64,000 bases of DNA from Puniceibacterium confluentis (lineage in GTDB: Bacteria; Pseudomonadota; Alphaproteobacteria; Rhodobacterales; Rhodobacteraceae). The position numbers were made by a program, and so were the translations under genes. The stretch is from NCBI RefSeq assembly GCF_007923445.1, contig NZ_VOJI01000004.1, positions 62,001 through 126,000 of the forward strand, in the 5' to 3' direction. Under the pieces are notes generated by a model that was not told where the DNA came from, did no database searches, and saw nothing but the letters and a program-made list of their open reading frames with translations. Numbering within the stretch: position 1 is the stretch's first letter; each line of letters opens with the position of its first letter. Shown one piece after another: positions 63,487 to 64,000 of the stretch.

Positions 63487-64000
63487 TTACTCCGCTGCAA
63501 TCTTGTGTTGTGCCGTGGCGCTCCGGGTGGCGTCGAGCAGGATCTCGAGCCCTTTCTGGAACGTCGCTGTCGGCGTGGTGAGAGGGGCAAGCACCTTGAC
63601 GACTTCGTCATGGGCGCCCGACGTCTCGATGATCAGTCCGGCCTCGAAACAGCGCGCGCAGATGTCCGAGGCAAGCTCGCCCGAACCGACATCGACCCCC
63701 TGCATCAACCCGCGCCCCTTGAGCACCGCTCCGTCGACTTCGTCAGCAACGGCCTGAAGGCCGGCGGTGAGGATCAGAGCCTTGTCGGCCAGGGCCTGCT
63801 GAAAGCTGTCATCTTTCCAGAACTTTTCCAGCGCGACGCGTGCGGTGACAAAGGCGTGGGTGTTGCCGCGGAAGGTGCCGTTGTGCTCGGCGGGCTTCCA
63901 GATGTCATGCTCGGGTTTGATCAGCAGGGCGGCGAACGGCAGGCCAAAGCCCGAAAGGGACTTTGCCTGGGTGATCATGTCGGGCTGGATGTCCATGCCC
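63487..64000 (-). CDS. ectB: Diaminobutyrate aminotransferase EctB, N-terminal part off window
   Basis: The last 170 residues of a PLP aminotransferase that makes L-2,4-diaminobutyrate from aspartate semialdehyde, the first ectoine step. The visible part begins GMDIQPDMITQAKSLSGFGL, with the PLP lysine in QAKSLSG, followed by KPEHDIWKPAEHNGTFRGN, the EctB signature. About 260 residues should lie beyond the right edge, followed perhaps by ectA. Frame open to the edge. Confidence 0.96.
   Translation of the reverse strand, partial: GMDIQPDMITQAKSLSGFGLPFAALLIKPEHDIWKPAEHNGTFRGNTHAFVTARVALEKFWKDDSFQQALADKALILTAGLQAVADEVDGAVLKGRGLMQGVDVGSGELASDICARCFEAGLIIETSGAHDEVVKVLAPLTTPTATFQKGLEILLDATRSATAQHKIAAE

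Overview
The window is high-GC, densely coded DNA from an alphaproteobacterium, most likely a marine or halotolerant member of the Rhodobacteraceae (roseobacter group). The grounds are the gene content and order: a Tat-exported formate dehydrogenase operon with DUF3305/DUF3306 genes, a urease operon split by small roseobacter-type genes, ectoine biosynthesis genes including a dedicated aspartate kinase, a VPLPA-CTERM surface protein, and TRAP transport. I saw no rRNA, tRNA, CRISPR array, insertion sequence or prophage.

Layout. 1-7158: molybdenum/tungsten formate dehydrogenase locus (catalytic subunit running off the left edge, small Tat protein, TorD-type chaperone, DUF3306, DUF3305) divergent from a large multi-[4Fe-4S] ferredoxin. 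7234-10532: a TupA-like/cytochrome c fusion, then a tight operon of DUF6494, Mrp/ApbC, a biotin/lipoate-ligase-like protein and DUF6505. 10616-18667: an unusual group with a SARP-type regulator, a PAP2/vanadium-haloperoxidase-fold enzyme carrying a VEG tripeptide repeat, a subtilisin-like protease, a second haloperoxidase-fold protein whose active-site residues are lost, and a metallopeptidase-like lipoprotein. 19048-30398: cell-surface region with a VPLPA-CTERM protein, three DUF11-type proteins ending in a 1908-residue protein with a probable outer-membrane barrel, and a muramidase-like protein.

30914-44523: a catabolic island. An IclR gene, a thioesterase and a class III CoA-transferase diverge from an acyl-CoA synthetase, a two-hotdog dehydratase, a three-part TRAP transporter, both subunits of a methylcrotonyl-CoA-type carboxylase, HMG-CoA lyase and an enoyl-CoA hydratase. 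With no acyl-CoA dehydrogenase present, this reads as import, activation, dehydration, carboxylation, hydration and cleavage of a branched hydroxy acid such as 3-hydroxy-3-methylbutyrate. That substrate is inference.

44981-49802: an orphan FAD amine oxidase-like gene, then the tungstate transporter tupBCA with its HTH/binding-domain regulator, which could feed the formate dehydrogenase. 49997-58416: trmO and the urease genes ureD-A-B-C-E-F-G with six small insertions. 58468-64000 (minus strand): an EutA-like isomerase, an M24 hydrolase and a diaminopropionate ammonia-lyase-like enzyme in one overlapping operon, followed upstream by ectB-ectC-ask, with ectB cut by the right edge.
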